Source: Chloroflexota bacterium
Lineage (GTDB): Bacteria; Chloroflexota; Dormibacteria; Dormibacterales; Dormibacteraceae
Direction: 5' to 3'
DNA length: 64,000 nucleotides
Assembly (NCBI GenBank): GCA_005880915.1
Contig: VBIW01000037.1
Span: 1 to 64,000 of the forward strand
Each line of letters begins with the position of its first letter. Position 1 is the stretch's first letter. The position numbers were made by a program, and so were the translations under genes. Shown here piece after piece: positions 31,206 through 43,328 of the stretch. The notes under the pieces were generated by a model. The model was not told the DNA's origin and did no database searches. It was given only the letters and a program-made list of their open reading frames with translations.

Positions 31206-31211
31206 TAGAAT
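31206..31211 (+). promoter_or_regulatory. -10 box (TAGAAT) before the sigma-like gene
   Basis: TAGAAT ends 6 bases before the GTG at 31218, giving the spacing expected for a leaderless transcript. It would drive the sigma-like gene and the gcv operon. Confidence 0.5.
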
Positions 31212-31217
31212 CGAGCG

Positions 31218-31826
31218 GTGCCAGCCGAATCGATCAACCCCGACGGCGATGAGCTGCTCATGCATGACCTGCGCGGGCAAGCCCGGATGACGCCGCCAGT
31301 GGGGGAGTCTGAGCAGGCAGTCCTGCTCGAGAAGTCCGCCCTCGGCGACCGCAAAAGCCAGGAGCGCCTGGTCGCCGCCAACCTCGGTCTCGTGATCCGC
31401 CTGGCCGAGGCCCGCGAAGACAAGGGCCTTTCCCTGCCGGACCTCGTCCAGGAGGGTTCGCTCGGCCTTTTCGAGGCGGTACGTTCGTTTGCCACCAGCG
31501 GTGAGGTGGACTTCGCGCGCTTTGCCGAGCAACGGATCGGCGAGCAGATGAATGCCGCGATCGCCGCCGAGGCGACGGCCGTGCGCGATGCTGAGCTCCT
31601 GGTCGCCGCGGCCGGCGATTACGAGCGGACCTGGGTGCTGCTCCGCCGCCTGTTGGGCCACGACCCGACAGCCGCCCAGATTGCTGAAAAGCTCGAGTGG
31701 ACGGTCGATCGAACGCGGTACGTGGCGCAGGTCGTTGCGGAGGCGCGGCGCCGTCACGACGAAGAGCTGCTTGCCTTCGTCGACCCTGACGCCATAGAAG
31801 ACATCGACGACGCGATTGACGCCTAG
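31218..31826 (+). CDS. Short sigma-70-like protein without region 4
   Basis: The 202-residue protein matches sigma-70 region 2 (about 45-115: ERLVAANLGLVIRLA, LPDLVQEGSLGLFEAV, FARFAEQRIGEQM) and part of region 3 (about 145-170: GHDPTAAQIAEKLEWTVDRT). The C-terminus is acidic (DPDAIEDIDDAID) and there is no region 4 for -35 recognition. Region 2.4 residues differ from those of housekeeping factors. It could be a reduced sigma factor for promoters without -35 boxes, or a regulator that mimics one. It overlaps gcvT by 11 bases. Confidence 0.75.
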   Translation: MPAESINPDGDELLMHDLRGQARMTPPVGESEQAVLLEKSALGDRKSQERLVAANLGLVIRLAEAREDKGLSLPDLVQEGSLGLFEAVRSFATSGEVDFARFAEQRIGEQMNAAIAAEATAVRDAELLVAAAGDYERTWVLLRRLLGHDPTAAQIAEKLEWTVDRTRYVAQVVAEARRRHDEELLAFVDPDAIEDIDDAIDA

Positions 31827-32964
31827 CGCGCCCCGGCGCACGCCGCTGTACGACCGCCATCTCGCGCTGGGCGGCCGCATGGTCGACTTCGGTGGCTGGG
31901 ACATGCCGCAGCAGTACAGCTCCATCCGCGATGAGCACCTCGCCGTCCGCCAGGTGGCCGGTCTCTTCGATGTTTCGCACATGGGCCGATTTCGCGTCGC
32001 GGGCGATTCCTGCGTCGAGTTCTTGCAGGGCCTCTTGACCAACGATCTAGCGCTGCTCGTGCACGGCCAGGCGCAGTACAACCTGATGTGCAACGAGCAA
32101 GGCGGCGTCATCGACGATCTCGTCGTCTACCGGGGCAGCGAGGGATTTTTCGTGGTGGTGAACGCGTCGAATCGGGAGAAGGACCTGGAGTGGATGCGGT
32201 CTCTTGCCCCCAAAGACATCGAGGTCGAAGACCGCACCTTTGAGCTCGGTCTCCTCGCTTTTCAGGGGCCACGGTCCGAGGACCTTCTGCCCTGCGAGGG
32301 CCTCGACCAGATTCCCTATTTCGGGTTCGGTCAAGGCGACGTCGCCGGCATACACGCCTTGATCTCGCGCACCGGCTACACGGGCGAGGATGGATTCGAG
32401 CTGTTCATCAGCAGCGACAAAGTCGGCGACGCGTGGGATGCGATCCTCGAACACGGGAGGTCGGCGGGGGTACTGCCGGCCGGTCTCGGTGCACGCGACG
32501 CGACTCGCCTGGAGGCTGCGCTTCGCCTGTGGGGCAATGACATGGACGAGACGGTCAACGCCTACGAAGCGGGCCTTGGCTGGACGGTCAAGCTCGACAA
32601 GGGCGACTTCATCGGCCGAGAGGCACTGCAAAGGGTCAAGGCAGAGGGACCGCGCCGCCAGCTCGTCGGGCTGAAGCTGCAGCCAGGCGACATCGCGCGT
32701 CATGGAGCTGCGGTGTCGGCGGGCGGAAGGCCCATCGGTGTCGTCACCAGCGGCACGCACTCCTTCTTCCTGGGCTATCCGATCGCCCTCGCGATGGTGC
32801 AAGCGCGATCATTGCAAGTTGGAGACACCGCCTCGGTGGAGGTACGCGGACGAGACGCCGGTGCCGATGTCGTCAAGCTACCTTTCTATCGAGGTTCGGC
32901 CCGCTCACTCAGCGAGAAGAAGGAGAGTCGCCATGGCAGACCGTCGCTACACCAAGACGCATGA
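31816..32964 (+). CDS. gcvT: Glycine cleavage system aminomethyltransferase (T protein)
   Basis: GcvT takes the aminomethyl group from GcvH and makes 5,10-methylene-THF. The 382-residue sequence has the start TPLYDRHLALGGRMVDFGGW, DVSHMGRF, TNDLALLVHGQAQYNLMCN, SRTGYTGEDGFEL and the C-terminal GVVTSGTHSFFLG. TTG at 31816 overlaps the sigma-like gene. The last 30 residues continue past the usual end and overlap the gcvH start by 32 bases in another frame. Confidence 0.94.
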   Translation: MTPSAPRRTPLYDRHLALGGRMVDFGGWDMPQQYSSIRDEHLAVRQVAGLFDVSHMGRFRVAGDSCVEFLQGLLTNDLALLVHGQAQYNLMCNEQGGVIDDLVVYRGSEGFFVVVNASNREKDLEWMRSLAPKDIEVEDRTFELGLLAFQGPRSEDLLPCEGLDQIPYFGFGQGDVAGIHALISRTGYTGEDGFELFISSDKVGDAWDAILEHGRSAGVLPAGLGARDATRLEAALRLWGNDMDETVNAYEAGLGWTVKLDKGDFIGREALQRVKAEGPRRQLVGLKLQPGDIARHGAAVSAGGRPIGVVTSGTHSFFLGYPIALAMVQARSLQVGDTASVEVRGRDAGADVVKLPFYRGSARSLSEKKESRHGRPSLHQDA

Positions 32965-33310
32965 GTGGGTCACCGTGGACGGGAAACACGCGACCATCGG
33001 CATCACAGACTTTGCGCAGTCTCAGCTCGGCGACGTCGTCTTCCTGGAGCTGCCAAGCGCGGGCAGAAAGCTCGCGTCGCGGGAGACCTTCGGCGTGATC
33101 GAATCGGTCAAGGCCGCGAGCGACCTCTACGCGCCGGTGGCGGGACGGATCGCCGAGGTGAACGAGAAGCTGGCGTCGAAACCCGAATTGATCAACTCCG
33201 ATCCCTACGGCGAGGGCTGGATCCTCAAGCTCGAGCTCTCCGGTGATCTGCCTTCCGACCTCCTCGATGAGGCCGAGTACAAAAAAGTGACCGAGGCGTC
33301 CGCCAGCTAG
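32933..33310 (+). CDS. gcvH: Glycine cleavage system H protein
   Basis: GcvH is the lipoyl carrier of the system. The 125-residue product has the lipoylation site Lys60 in VIESVKAASDLYAP, preceded by RRYTKTHEWV and FAQSQLGDVVFLELP. ATG at 32933 has AGGAGA about 7 bases upstream. It is followed without spacer by gcvPA. Length and motifs are fully typical. Confidence 0.96.
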   Translation: MADRRYTKTHEWVTVDGKHATIGITDFAQSQLGDVVFLELPSAGRKLASRETFGVIESVKAASDLYAPVAGRIAEVNEKLASKPELINSDPYGEGWILKLELSGDLPSDLLDEAEYKKVTEASAS

Positions 33311-34603
33311 TTGCCGTACCTCGTCCACTCTCCCGAAGACCGCTCGGCGATGCTGGAGACCATCGGCGTGCGCTCGATGAGCGACCTGCTCGTCGACATC
33401 CCGCAGTCGCTTCGCCTGGAGTCGCTTCAGCTGCCCGACGGCCTTTCTGAGTTCGAGACCATGGCCCACGTCTCCGACCTTGCCGCGCGCAACCGCGTCT
33501 ATCCGGACCGGCTGACCTTTCGCGGCGGCGGCGTGTACCGGCGCTTCATCCCTGCCGCCGTCGCCGCGGTGACGTCAAAGCCAGAGTTCTACACGGCTTA
33601 CACGCCCTACCAGGCCGAGGCAAGCCAGGGCACGCTCCAGGCGATCTTCGAATACCAGTCGCTGATCGCGGAGCTCACCGCCCTCGATGTGTCGAACGCC
33701 TCGCTCTACGACGGCGCGACCGCGGTGGCGGAGGCCGCGATGATGGCGCACGTCCACAACGGTCGGAATGAGGTGCTCGTCTCGGGTTACGTGCATCCCG
33801 AGTACGTGCAGGTGCTGCGCGCGTTCGGCGAGGGTCGCGGGATCAAGGTCCGGAAGGACGGCGAGCCCAACAAGAAGACGGCCGCCGTGATCTTCCAGCA
33901 GCCCGACTTCCTCGGCCTGCTCGTCGACCCTCGAGCGCTGACCGCGGCGGCGCACGACGCGGGGGCGCTGGCGATCGCATGCGTCGACCCGATCAGCCTG
34001 GCGATCCTCGCGCCGCCCGGGGAGTATGGGGCCGACATCGCCGTCGGGGAGGGCCAGCAGCTCGGCCTGGCGCCGAGCTTTGGCGGACCCCACGTCGGCT
34101 TCATCGCGTGCCGGAAGGAGCTTGTGCGGAAGCTCCCGGGTCGCCTCGTCGGCACCGCGCACGACGCCCAGGGGCGGCGTGGTTTTGTCCTGGCGCTGGC
34201 GGCCCGAGAACAACATATTCGGCGCGAGAAGGCGACCTCCAACATCTGCACCAACCACTCGCTATGCGCGCTGGCGGCGGCCGTTTACCTGACCTACATG
34301 GGGCCTTACGGGCTGCGCCAGGTCGCGGAGGTCAGCTTCAAGCGAGCGCACAACCTGGCCGAGCGGCTCACGGCCCTGCCTGGCTGGGAGCCGCCCTTTC
34401 CCGAACGCCAGTTTCTGAATGAGTTCCCTGTCCGCGTGCCCAAGGCCCCGGCCGTCGTCCGCCGGCTCGCCCGCAAGGGAATCCTGGGTGGCCTGGAGGT
34501 CAGCCGGTGGTTCCGCGAGCTCAAGGGTGTGCTGACGTTCACCTGCACCGAGGTCAACGACGCGCGCGCCCTGGACGAGCTGCTGGAGGCGCTGGCGTCG
34601 TGA
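33311..34603 (+). CDS. gcvPA: Glycine dehydrogenase (decarboxylating) subunit 1
   Basis: This 430-residue protein is the alpha half of the heterotetrameric P protein. It begins YLVHSPEDRSAMLETIGV, carries YTPYQAEASQGTLQAIFEYQ, FGGPHVGFIACRK and KATSNICTNHSLCALAAAVY. It lacks the catalytic lysine, which is in the partner subunit. TTG start directly follows the gcvH stop, and the stop overlaps the gcvPB start (GTGA). Confidence 0.95.
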   Translation: MPYLVHSPEDRSAMLETIGVRSMSDLLVDIPQSLRLESLQLPDGLSEFETMAHVSDLAARNRVYPDRLTFRGGGVYRRFIPAAVAAVTSKPEFYTAYTPYQAEASQGTLQAIFEYQSLIAELTALDVSNASLYDGATAVAEAAMMAHVHNGRNEVLVSGYVHPEYVQVLRAFGEGRGIKVRKDGEPNKKTAAVIFQQPDFLGLLVDPRALTAAAHDAGALAIACVDPISLAILAPPGEYGADIAVGEGQQLGLAPSFGGPHVGFIACRKELVRKLPGRLVGTAHDAQGRRGFVLALAAREQHIRREKATSNICTNHSLCALAAAVYLTYMGPYGLRQVAEVSFKRAHNLAERLTALPGWEPPFPERQFLNEFPVRVPKAPAVVRRLARKGILGGLEVSRWFRELKGVLTFTCTEVNDARALDELLEALAS

Positions 34604-36108
34604 CCGAGCCGCTCAGCTTCGAGCTCAGCCGGCCGGCGGTCGACCCGCCGCGCCTGCCCGAGGCCGACGTCGCGGGGCCAAACCCCAGCGACGTGCTGCC
34701 GAGAGAGGCCCTGCGCTCCAGGCCGCCCGGGCTGCCTCGTCTCAGCGAGCCCGAGATCATGCGCCATTACAGCCGCATGGCCTCGCTCAACTACTCCATC
34801 AGCGAGAACTTCTATCCGCTCGGGAGCTGCACGATGAAGTACAACCCGGTCCTCAACGAGGCCGCCGCGGCCCTGCCCGGGTTTGCGGGCCTCCACCCGT
34901 ACCAGGACGAGGACACCGTGCAGGGCGCCCTGGAGCTCATGTGGCGGCTCGAGCGAGCCCTGTGCGCCATCGTCGGTGTGGACCGCGTGACTCTGCAGCC
35001 GGCAGCCGGCGCTCATGGCGAATGGACGGCCTTGCGAATGATCGCCGCCTTCCACCACTCGCGGAAGGAGACGCGGACCGAGGTCCTCGTGCCCGACTCC
35101 GCGCATGGCACCAACCCGGCAAGCGCCGCCCTGAGCGGCTTCCACGTGGTCGAGGTCAAGTCGGGCCTCGACGGCCGGATCAGCCTGGCCGACCTGGAGT
35201 CGAAGCTATCGCCCCAGACCGCCGCCCTGATGCTGACCAACCCCAACACCTTGGGGTTATTCGAGCGAGAGATACTAGATATTGCGGAGATGGTGCACGC
35301 AACCGGGGCGATGCTGTACTACGACGGAGCCAATCTCAACGCCTTCATGGGGATCTGCCGCCCGGGTGACATGGGCTTCGACGCGGTGCACATGAACCTG
35401 CACAAGACCTTCACCACCCCGCATGGCGGGGGCGGCCCAGGCGCGGGGCCGGTGGGCGTCAAAGCCGAGCTCGTGCCGTTCCTGCCCTCGCCCACGGTAG
35501 AGCGCGCTAACGGTCACCTCACGCTGGATTACAAGCGACCACAGTCAATTGGTCGGGTGCGGAGCTTTTACGGCAATTTCGGAATGCTGGTCCGCGCCTA
35601 CACCTACATCCTCGCCATGGGCGGCGACGGCCTCAGCCAGGCGTCACAGGATGCGGTGCTGTCGGCCAACTACCTCCGCAAGCTGGTCGAGGGTGACCTC
35701 GAGATGCCCCACGACGGCCCCTGCATGCACGAGTTCGTGGCCAGCGCACACAATCTCCACGAGAACGGGGTGAGGGCGCTGGACGTCGCCAAGGCGCTCC
35801 TGGATCGCCAGTTCTACGCCCCGACGGTGTACTTCCCGCTGGTCGTCCCAGAGGCGATCATGGTCGAGCCGACCGAGACCGAAAGCAAGGCGACCCTCGA
35901 TTCGTTTGCCCAGGCGATCAAGGAGATCGTCGCCCAGGCCAGGACCGACCCCCAGGGCCTCCACGACGAGCCGAAAAACCTGCCCGTAGGGCGCCTCGAC
36001 GAGGTGACCGCGGCGCGCCGGATCAACGCCTATCTGCAGGGCCAGAGCGAGGACCCGATCCTGGGCTGGAAAGCACCTTCGGGCAACCCCTCTGAGGAGG
36101 TCTGTTAA
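34600..36108 (+). CDS. gcvPB: Glycine dehydrogenase (decarboxylating) subunit 2
   Basis: The 502-residue beta subunit holds the PLP-lysine in HMNLHKTFTTPHGGGGPGAG, and also FYPLGSCTMKYNP, AAGAHGEWTALRMI, SAHGTNPASAA and YYDGANLNAF. GTG at 34600 overlaps the gcvPA stop; the longer frame upstream is not needed. Glycine is decarboxylated here and the aminomethyl group is passed to GcvH. lpd for the L protein is not in the window. Confidence 0.95.
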   Translation: MTEPLSFELSRPAVDPPRLPEADVAGPNPSDVLPREALRSRPPGLPRLSEPEIMRHYSRMASLNYSISENFYPLGSCTMKYNPVLNEAAAALPGFAGLHPYQDEDTVQGALELMWRLERALCAIVGVDRVTLQPAAGAHGEWTALRMIAAFHHSRKETRTEVLVPDSAHGTNPASAALSGFHVVEVKSGLDGRISLADLESKLSPQTAALMLTNPNTLGLFEREILDIAEMVHATGAMLYYDGANLNAFMGICRPGDMGFDAVHMNLHKTFTTPHGGGGPGAGPVGVKAELVPFLPSPTVERANGHLTLDYKRPQSIGRVRSFYGNFGMLVRAYTYILAMGGDGLSQASQDAVLSANYLRKLVEGDLEMPHDGPCMHEFVASAHNLHENGVRALDVAKALLDRQFYAPTVYFPLVVPEAIMVEPTETESKATLDSFAQAIKEIVAQARTDPQGLHDEPKNLPVGRLDEVTAARRINAYLQGQSEDPILGWKAPSGNPSEEVC

Positions 36109-38239
<2,131 letters not shown>

Positions 38240-38242
<3 letters not shown>

Positions 38243-38306
38243 TGGACCGTACCAGTCATATCTCGAGCCTGCGGCTTGCTCCAGCTCTGGCCGTTACAGT
38301 CCACTA
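38240..38306. repeat. Imperfect inverted repeat between gyrB and plsX
   Basis: The arms TAGTGGACCGTAC (38240-38252) and GTTACAGTCCACTA (38293-38306) are inverted copies with one substitution and one extra base. They enclose about 40 bases containing GAGC/GCTC pairs. The left arm includes the gyrB stop codon. It may be a terminator stem or a small mobile element with inverted ends. Confidence 0.6.
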
Positions 38307-38319
38307 GGCGGTTTCCAAA

Positions 38320-39297
38320 ATGCGAATAGCGGTCGACGCCATGGGCGGCGACCACGCGCCGGCTGAGATCGTCAAGGGGGCGGCGGAGGCAGCACGGGAG
38401 TTCGGGATCGACATCTCGCTCGTTGGCTTGCCGCGTGAGGTGCAGCCCCTCCTCGACAGCCATCCCCGATTGCAGATGGTTCCCTGCACCCAGGTTATAG
38501 CGATGGACGAGCACCCAGCTCACGCGGTGCGGAGCAAGCCGGACTCGTCGATGTCGGTATGCGCGCGATTGTGCAAGGACGGGAGGGCCGACGGTTGGAC
38601 CTCCGCCGGCAACTCAGGCGCGATCATGGCGGCGGCGCTTTTGATCCAGGGCAGGATCCGTGGCGTGGAACGGCCTGCGCTCGGGTCGATCGTGCCGACT
38701 CAGGATGGGTTCGCCTACTTCCTCGACGTGGGCGCCAACGTCGACTCGAAGCCTGACTACCTGACACAGTTCGCGGCAATGGGCGCCGTCTACGCGCGCG
38801 AGATGATGGGCCGCCCCGAGCCGCGCATCGGCCTGCTGAGCAACGGCGAGGAAGAAGGCAAGGGCGATGAGCTCGTGCGTGAGACGGGCAGACGCCTCAA
38901 GGGAACGCTCCCGGGATTTGTCGGCAACGTGGAGCCGAAGGACATCTTCGCCGCCCGCGCCGACGTTGTGGTCGCGGACGGCTTCGTCGGCAACGTCGCG
39001 ATCAAGATGGCCGAGGCGACGGCCGATTTTCTATTCCGCAGCCTTCGTGACGAGATTCCCAAAACGCTGAGTGGCAAGGTGGGCGGGCTCTTGATCCGGC
39101 CGGGCGTACGCCAGATCCGCGCCCGCATCGACTGGAGGGAGTTTGGGGGCGCGCCGCTTCTCGGCATCGACGGCGTGGCCGTGGTCGCCCACGGGCGGTC
39201 CGATGCGCGAGCGATGAAAAACGCGATCCGGGTCACCCGTGACGCGGTTGAGAACCAGCTCGTCGGTAAGATTCGAGCGGAGGTGGGGAAGCCGTGA
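38320..39297 (+). CDS. plsX: Phosphate acyltransferase PlsX
   Basis: PlsX converts acyl-ACP to acyl-phosphate for phospholipid synthesis. The 325-residue protein has the N-terminal RIAVDAMGGDHAP, SAGNSGAIMAAAL, LDVGANVDSKPDYL, LLSNGEEEGKG, DVVVADGFVGNVAIKMAE and EFGGAPLLGIDG. Length is normal. It overlaps fabF by 4 bases (GTGA). The acpP, fabD and fabG genes that often follow plsX are absent here. Confidence 0.95.
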   Translation: MRIAVDAMGGDHAPAEIVKGAAEAAREFGIDISLVGLPREVQPLLDSHPRLQMVPCTQVIAMDEHPAHAVRSKPDSSMSVCARLCKDGRADGWTSAGNSGAIMAAALLIQGRIRGVERPALGSIVPTQDGFAYFLDVGANVDSKPDYLTQFAAMGAVYAREMMGRPEPRIGLLSNGEEEGKGDELVRETGRRLKGTLPGFVGNVEPKDIFAARADVVVADGFVGNVAIKMAEATADFLFRSLRDEIPKTLSGKVGGLLIRPGVRQIRARIDWREFGGAPLLGIDGVAVVAHGRSDARAMKNAIRVTRDAVENQLVGKIRAEVGKP

Positions 39298-40538
39298 AAC
39301 CGAGCCATCCCCGCGTTGTCGTGACCGGCATGGGGACGGTCAATCCACTGGGCAAAGACCTCGAGGAGTACTGGCACGGCCTGATCGAAGGGCGCAGCAC
39401 AGCACGCAACACCGAGGGCTTTCCGACGGAGCGCCTGACCACCAAGTTCTCATGCCAGGTCCATAACTTCGACCCACAGACGTTTATCGAGCGCAAGACG
39501 GCGCAGCGCATGGCGCGCTTCTCGCAGTTCGCGGTGGTGGCTTCTGGGATGGCCCTCGCCGATTCGGGACTTGACCTGGCCAAAGAGGACAGCTTCCGCG
39601 TCGGCGTGGCGATGGGCACCGGGATCGGAGCCTTCGACGACATGACGCAGGGGGCCGTCTCGTTCATGACGAAAGGCCGCCTGAACCCGCTCTATGCGCC
39701 AACCATCATCCCCAACATGGCCGGCGCCTCGGTCGCGATGCAGTACCACGTCCGCGGGCCAAACACCACCGTGACCACGGCGTGCGCCGCGTCGACGCAA
39801 ACGATCGGCGACGCGACGCGGATGATCCAGCGCGGCGACGTCGACGTGATGCTGGCGGGCGGGACCGAGGCGTCGCTATGCGAGGTCGGCATCGCGTCGT
39901 TCAACGCCATCCGCGCCCTGTCGACGCGCAACGAGGCGCCCGAGAAGGCGAGCCGGCCGTTCGACCGCGATCGAGACGGATTCGTGCCTGGTGAAGGCGC
40001 CGGCACTCTGATCCTCGAGACACGCGAGCACGCGATCAACCGCGGCGCGCGGATCTACGGTGAGATCCTCGGCTACGCGACCACGAACGACGCGTATCAC
40101 CAGGTCGCGCCGGACGAGACTGGCGAGGCGCCTGCGAAGGCTGTGTCGCTCGCGCTGCATGACGCGGGTCTCGAGCCGAAGGACATCGACTACGTCAACG
40201 CGCATGGAACCTCGACGCAGCTCAACGATGCGGGTGAGACGAAGGCGTTGAAGATCGCGCTGGGCGACCACGCGTATAAGGTCGCGATCAGCAGCACGAA
40301 GTCGATGATCGGCCACCTGCTCGGCGCCGCCGGCGCGGTCGAAGCGATCGCGACACTGCTCACCATCAATCGCGGAATGATCCACCCGACGATCAACTAC
40401 GAAAACCCAGACCCCGCCTGCGACCTGGACTACGTTCCCAACACCGCGCGGCGCAAGGACGTGCGCATCGCAATCTCCAACGGATTTGGATTCGGCGGGC
40501 ACAACGCGGTCGTGGTGCTCGGAAAGTACGAGGAATGA
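39294..40538 (+). CDS. fabF: Beta-ketoacyl-ACP synthase II
   Basis: KAS II elongates acyl-ACP with malonyl-ACP. The 414-residue sequence has the catalytic triad Cys164 (TTACAAST), His in NAHGTSTQLND and His in MIGHLLGAAGA, plus the GFGFGGHNAVVV end. Start GTG at 39294 overlaps plsX. The unit plsX-fabF is placed between gyrB and gyrA, so lipid synthesis and gyrase genes may share transcription. Confidence 0.96.
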   Translation: MKPSHPRVVVTGMGTVNPLGKDLEEYWHGLIEGRSTARNTEGFPTERLTTKFSCQVHNFDPQTFIERKTAQRMARFSQFAVVASGMALADSGLDLAKEDSFRVGVAMGTGIGAFDDMTQGAVSFMTKGRLNPLYAPTIIPNMAGASVAMQYHVRGPNTTVTTACAASTQTIGDATRMIQRGDVDVMLAGGTEASLCEVGIASFNAIRALSTRNEAPEKASRPFDRDRDGFVPGEGAGTLILETREHAINRGARIYGEILGYATTNDAYHQVAPDETGEAPAKAVSLALHDAGLEPKDIDYVNAHGTSTQLNDAGETKALKIALGDHAYKVAISSTKSMIGHLLGAAGAVEAIATLLTINRGMIHPTINYENPDPACDLDYVPNTARRKDVRIAISNGFGFGGHNAVVVLGKYEE

Positions 40539-40545
40539 CTGAGTC

Positions 40546-43032
40546 ATGGCAGAGGACACACTAGGCACCGTCATCAGTCGCAGCCTCCAGGAGGAGATGC
40601 AGACCTCCTACATGGAGTACGCGATGTCCGTCATCGTCAGCCGGGCGCTGCCCGACGTACGCGACGGGCTGAAGCCGGTGCAGCGGCGAATCCTTTACGC
40701 CATGCACCGCGCGGGCGCGACGAGCGGCAGCAGGACCAAGAAGTCGGCCGCGTTCGTCGGCGACGTGATGAAGCTGTATCACCCGCACGGCGACGCCGCG
40801 ATCTATGACGCCCTGGTGCGCATGGCGCAGCCGTTCTCTCTGCGCTATCCGCTGATCGAGGGCCAGGGCAACTTCGGCAGCGTCGACGGGGATCCTCCCG
40901 CCGCGATGCGGTACACGGAGGCGAAGCTGTCGGCGATCACCGGCGAGCTGATGGCGGACATCGAAAAAGAAACCGTCGACATGGTTCCGAACTACGACGA
41001 CTCGGAAGTGCAGCCTTCGGTGCTGCCGGCACGGATCCCCAACCTGCTCATCAACGGCGCTTCGGGCATTGCGGTCGGCATGACGACGAACATTCCGCCG
41101 CACAACTTGCGCGAGGTCTCGGCCGCGGTCAAGCAGCTCGTCGACAACCCTGAGGCGACTGCCGAGGACCTGCTGAGCTTCGTCAAGGGCCCTGACTTTC
41201 CGACCGGCGGTGTGATCATGGGCACGACTGGGATCAAGGCCGCGTACTCGACCGGCCATGGCCGCGTCATCGTGCGCGGGCGCCACTCGCTGGAGCAGGC
41301 GGCAAACGGGCGCGAGCGGATCATCGTCTACGAGCTTCCTTACGCCGTGAACAAAGCTGCCCTTGTGGCCAAGATCGCCGAGCTGGTCTCGGACCGAAAG
41401 CTCGAAGGCATCGCCGATCTCCGTGACGAATCAGACCGCAACGGGATGCGGATCGTCATCGAGCTGAAGCGCGAAGCGAAGGTCTTCACGGTGCTCAACA
41501 ACCTGTACAAGCACACGACCCTGCAGACCACGTTCGGCGTGATCATGCTGGCCATCGTCGACGGGCGGCCGGTCGTTCTGAGCCTGAAGCAGGCGTTGCA
41601 GCTCTTCATCGATCACCGCCGAAATGTCATCCTCCGCCGGACCCGCTACGACCTCGAGCGCGCCCAGGAGCGAGCGCACATCCTGGAAGGACTGAAGATC
41701 TGCCTCGACCACCTGGACGAGGTGATCAAGACGATCCGCGCTGCCTCCGACCAGGAGGTCGCCTCCACTGAGCTGCAATCCAGGTTCGGCCTCAGCGAGC
41801 GCCAGGCCAAGGCTGTGCTGGCCCTGACCCTGGGTCGGTTGACGCGCCTGGAGCGAGGCAAGATCGACGAGGAGTACGAGCAGGTGATCAAGACCATCGC
41901 CTACCTCGAAAGCATCCTGGCCAGCGACCAGAAGGTACGGCTGCTGATCAAGGAAGAGATGGACGACGTCGTGAAGAAGTACGGCGACGACCGCCGCACT
42001 GAGATCACCGACCTGGAGGCCACGGAGCTGTCAGCTGAGGACCTGGTGCCGAAGGAAGACGTCGTCGTGACCCTGACGCATCGCGGCTATGTAAAGAGAC
42101 AGCCCCTGCGCGTCTTTCGAGCGCAGAAGCGCGGAGGCGTCGGTCTAAAGGGCGCGCGTCCGACCGCGAGCAGCGAGGCGCCGAGCGGCACTCGCGAAGA
42201 GGATTACGCGCTGCACCTGTTGACCACCCACACGCATGCGTCGATGCTGTTCTTCACGCAGAGCGGGCGAGTGTTCCAGCTTCGAGTCCATGAGGTCCCC
42301 GAGCGAGAGCGCCAGGCCAAGGGCATGCCGATCAACAACCTGATCGACATAGGGTCCAACGAGCGGATCACATCGGTCTTCGTGCGACCTGAGACCGAGA
42401 GCGAAGCGCACTACATGCTGATGGTCACCAAGAACGGATACATAAAGAAGACGGCGATGGCCGAGTACGCGAACGTGCGTCGCAATGGGCTGATTGCCAT
42501 CAACCTCCAGGAGGGTGACGAGCTCGACTGGGTCACGCCCACCACCGGGAGGGATGAGGTGATCATCGCGACCGAGCTCGGCAAGGCGATTCGTTTCAGC
42601 GAGGTCGAGGTCCGCGCGATGGGTCGCGACACCCAGGGCGTGATCGGCATCAAGCTCGGCAAGGGCGACGCGGTCGCCGGAATGGCGGCGGTGGTCGAGG
42701 GCGGCGACCTGCTCGTGATCACACAGCGCGGCTATGGCAAGCGGACTCCGCTTTCCGAGTATCCGATGCACCATCGAGCCGGCCAGGGCGTCTTCACGCT
42801 CAAGGTCACGGACCGCGTCGGCAAGCTGGCCGCGGTCCGCGTGACGAGCGACCCGGAAGAAGAAATCCTCGTCATCAGCTCGTCCGGCATGGTGTTGCGC
42901 ACGGCGGTCGGCGCCATCTCACAGATCGGCCGTCAGACGCAGGGCGTCATCGTCATGCGGCTGGCGCCGGACGACCAGGTGGTCGCGATTGCTCCGGTGG
43001 CCGGGATCGAAGAGGGCGACGCCAAAGAGTGA
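40546..43032 (+). CDS. gyrA: DNA gyrase subunit A
   Basis: The 828-residue protein shows [20 protein letters not shown], the catalytic Tyr123 in [10 protein letters not shown], and six C-terminal beta-pinwheel repeats with the GyrA-box-like [13 protein letters not shown] near the end; [11 protein letters not shown] near 525 is the first-blade GyrA-box region. In the quinolone pocket [10 protein letters not shown], Ala84 stands where E. coli has Ser83, while Asp88 is kept; mycobacteria also have Ala here. ATG at 40546. It overlaps the next small gene by 4 bases. Confidence 0.97.
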   Translation: MAEDTLGTVISRSLQEEMQTSYMEYAMSVIVSRALPDVRDGLKPVQRRILYAMHRAGATSGSRTKKSAAFVGDVMKLYHPHGDAAIYDALVRMAQPFSLRYPLIEGQGNFGSVDGDPPAAMRYTEAKLSAITGELMADIEKETVDMVPNYDDSEVQPSVLPARIPNLLINGASGIAVGMTTNIPPHNLREVSAAVKQLVDNPEATAEDLLSFVKGPDFPTGGVIMGTTGIKAAYSTGHGRVIVRGRHSLEQAANGRERIIVYELPYAVNKAALVAKIAELVSDRKLEGIADLRDESDRNGMRIVIELKREAKVFTVLNNLYKHTTLQTTFGVIMLAIVDGRPVVLSLKQALQLFIDHRRNVILRRTRYDLERAQERAHILEGLKICLDHLDEVIKTIRAASDQEVASTELQSRFGLSERQAKAVLALTLGRLTRLERGKIDEEYEQVIKTIAYLESILASDQKVRLLIKEEMDDVVKKYGDDRRTEITDLEATELSAEDLVPKEDVVVTLTHRGYVKRQPLRVFRAQKRGGVGLKGARPTASSEAPSGTREEDYALHLLTTHTHASMLFFTQSGRVFQLRVHEVPERERQAKGMPINNLIDIGSNERITSVFVRPETESEAHYMLMVTKNGYIKKTAMAEYANVRRNGLIAINLQEGDELDWVTPTTGRDEVIIATELGKAIRFSEVEVRAMGRDTQGVIGIKLGKGDAVAGMAAVVEGGDLLVITQRGYGKRTPLSEYPMHHRAGQGVFTLKVTDRVGKLAAVRVTSDPEEEILVISSSGMVLRTAVGAISQIGRQTQGVIVMRLAPDDQVVAIAPVAGIEEGDAKE

Positions 43033-43328
43033 GAGACCTCGGCTGGATTGGGATCTGGCTGCTGGTCATCGGCGTTGCGGCCATCCTTGTCGAAGGCGTG
43101 CTGGCCATCGCCTGGAGCCTGCGCATTGCCCGGCACGGTCGGGCGCTGAGGACCCGTCTGATGACTGACCAGGGGCGCCTACAGGCCGACGTCGAGCGCC
43201 TGCGCGGCGCTCTGGCTGAAACCCAGGTCCTGTGGCAGCCGTACCGGCGCCTCTTGCGCTGGCTGCGGCATCCGCTGGCGATCGCGCTGTTGCAGTCCTA
43301 CGCCAGGCGACGAGCGTCCGCGCGGTGA
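43029..43328 (+). CDS. Small membrane-anchored coiled-coil protein
   Basis: The 99-residue product has one N-terminal membrane helix (about 5-32) followed by a basic, coiled-coil-like segment ([18 protein letters not shown]) and a basic tail. No family is recognised. It lies between gyrA and a histidine kinase gene with 4-base overlaps on both sides, so it may anchor or regulate the otherwise soluble kinase. Confidence 0.7.
   Translation: MRDLGWIGIWLLVIGVAAILVEGVLAIAWSLRIARHGRALRTRLMTDQGRLQADVERLRGALAETQVLWQPYRRLLRWLRHPLAIALLQSYARRRASAR

Noticed and set aside
31144-31217. Glycine riboswitch before the gcv operon
   Set aside because: The region is only about 70 bases, has no tandem aptamer signature, and a -10 box sits directly before the start codon.
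29996-31495. Large minus-strand open frame of 499 codons
   Set aside because: It is out of frame with the NfeD gene, Arg/Pro-rich and without any domain; a high-GC shadow.
35138-35153. parS-like TTCCACGTGG inside gcvPB
   Set aside because: Only the central 10 bases match and they encode conserved protein sequence; flanks do not fit.
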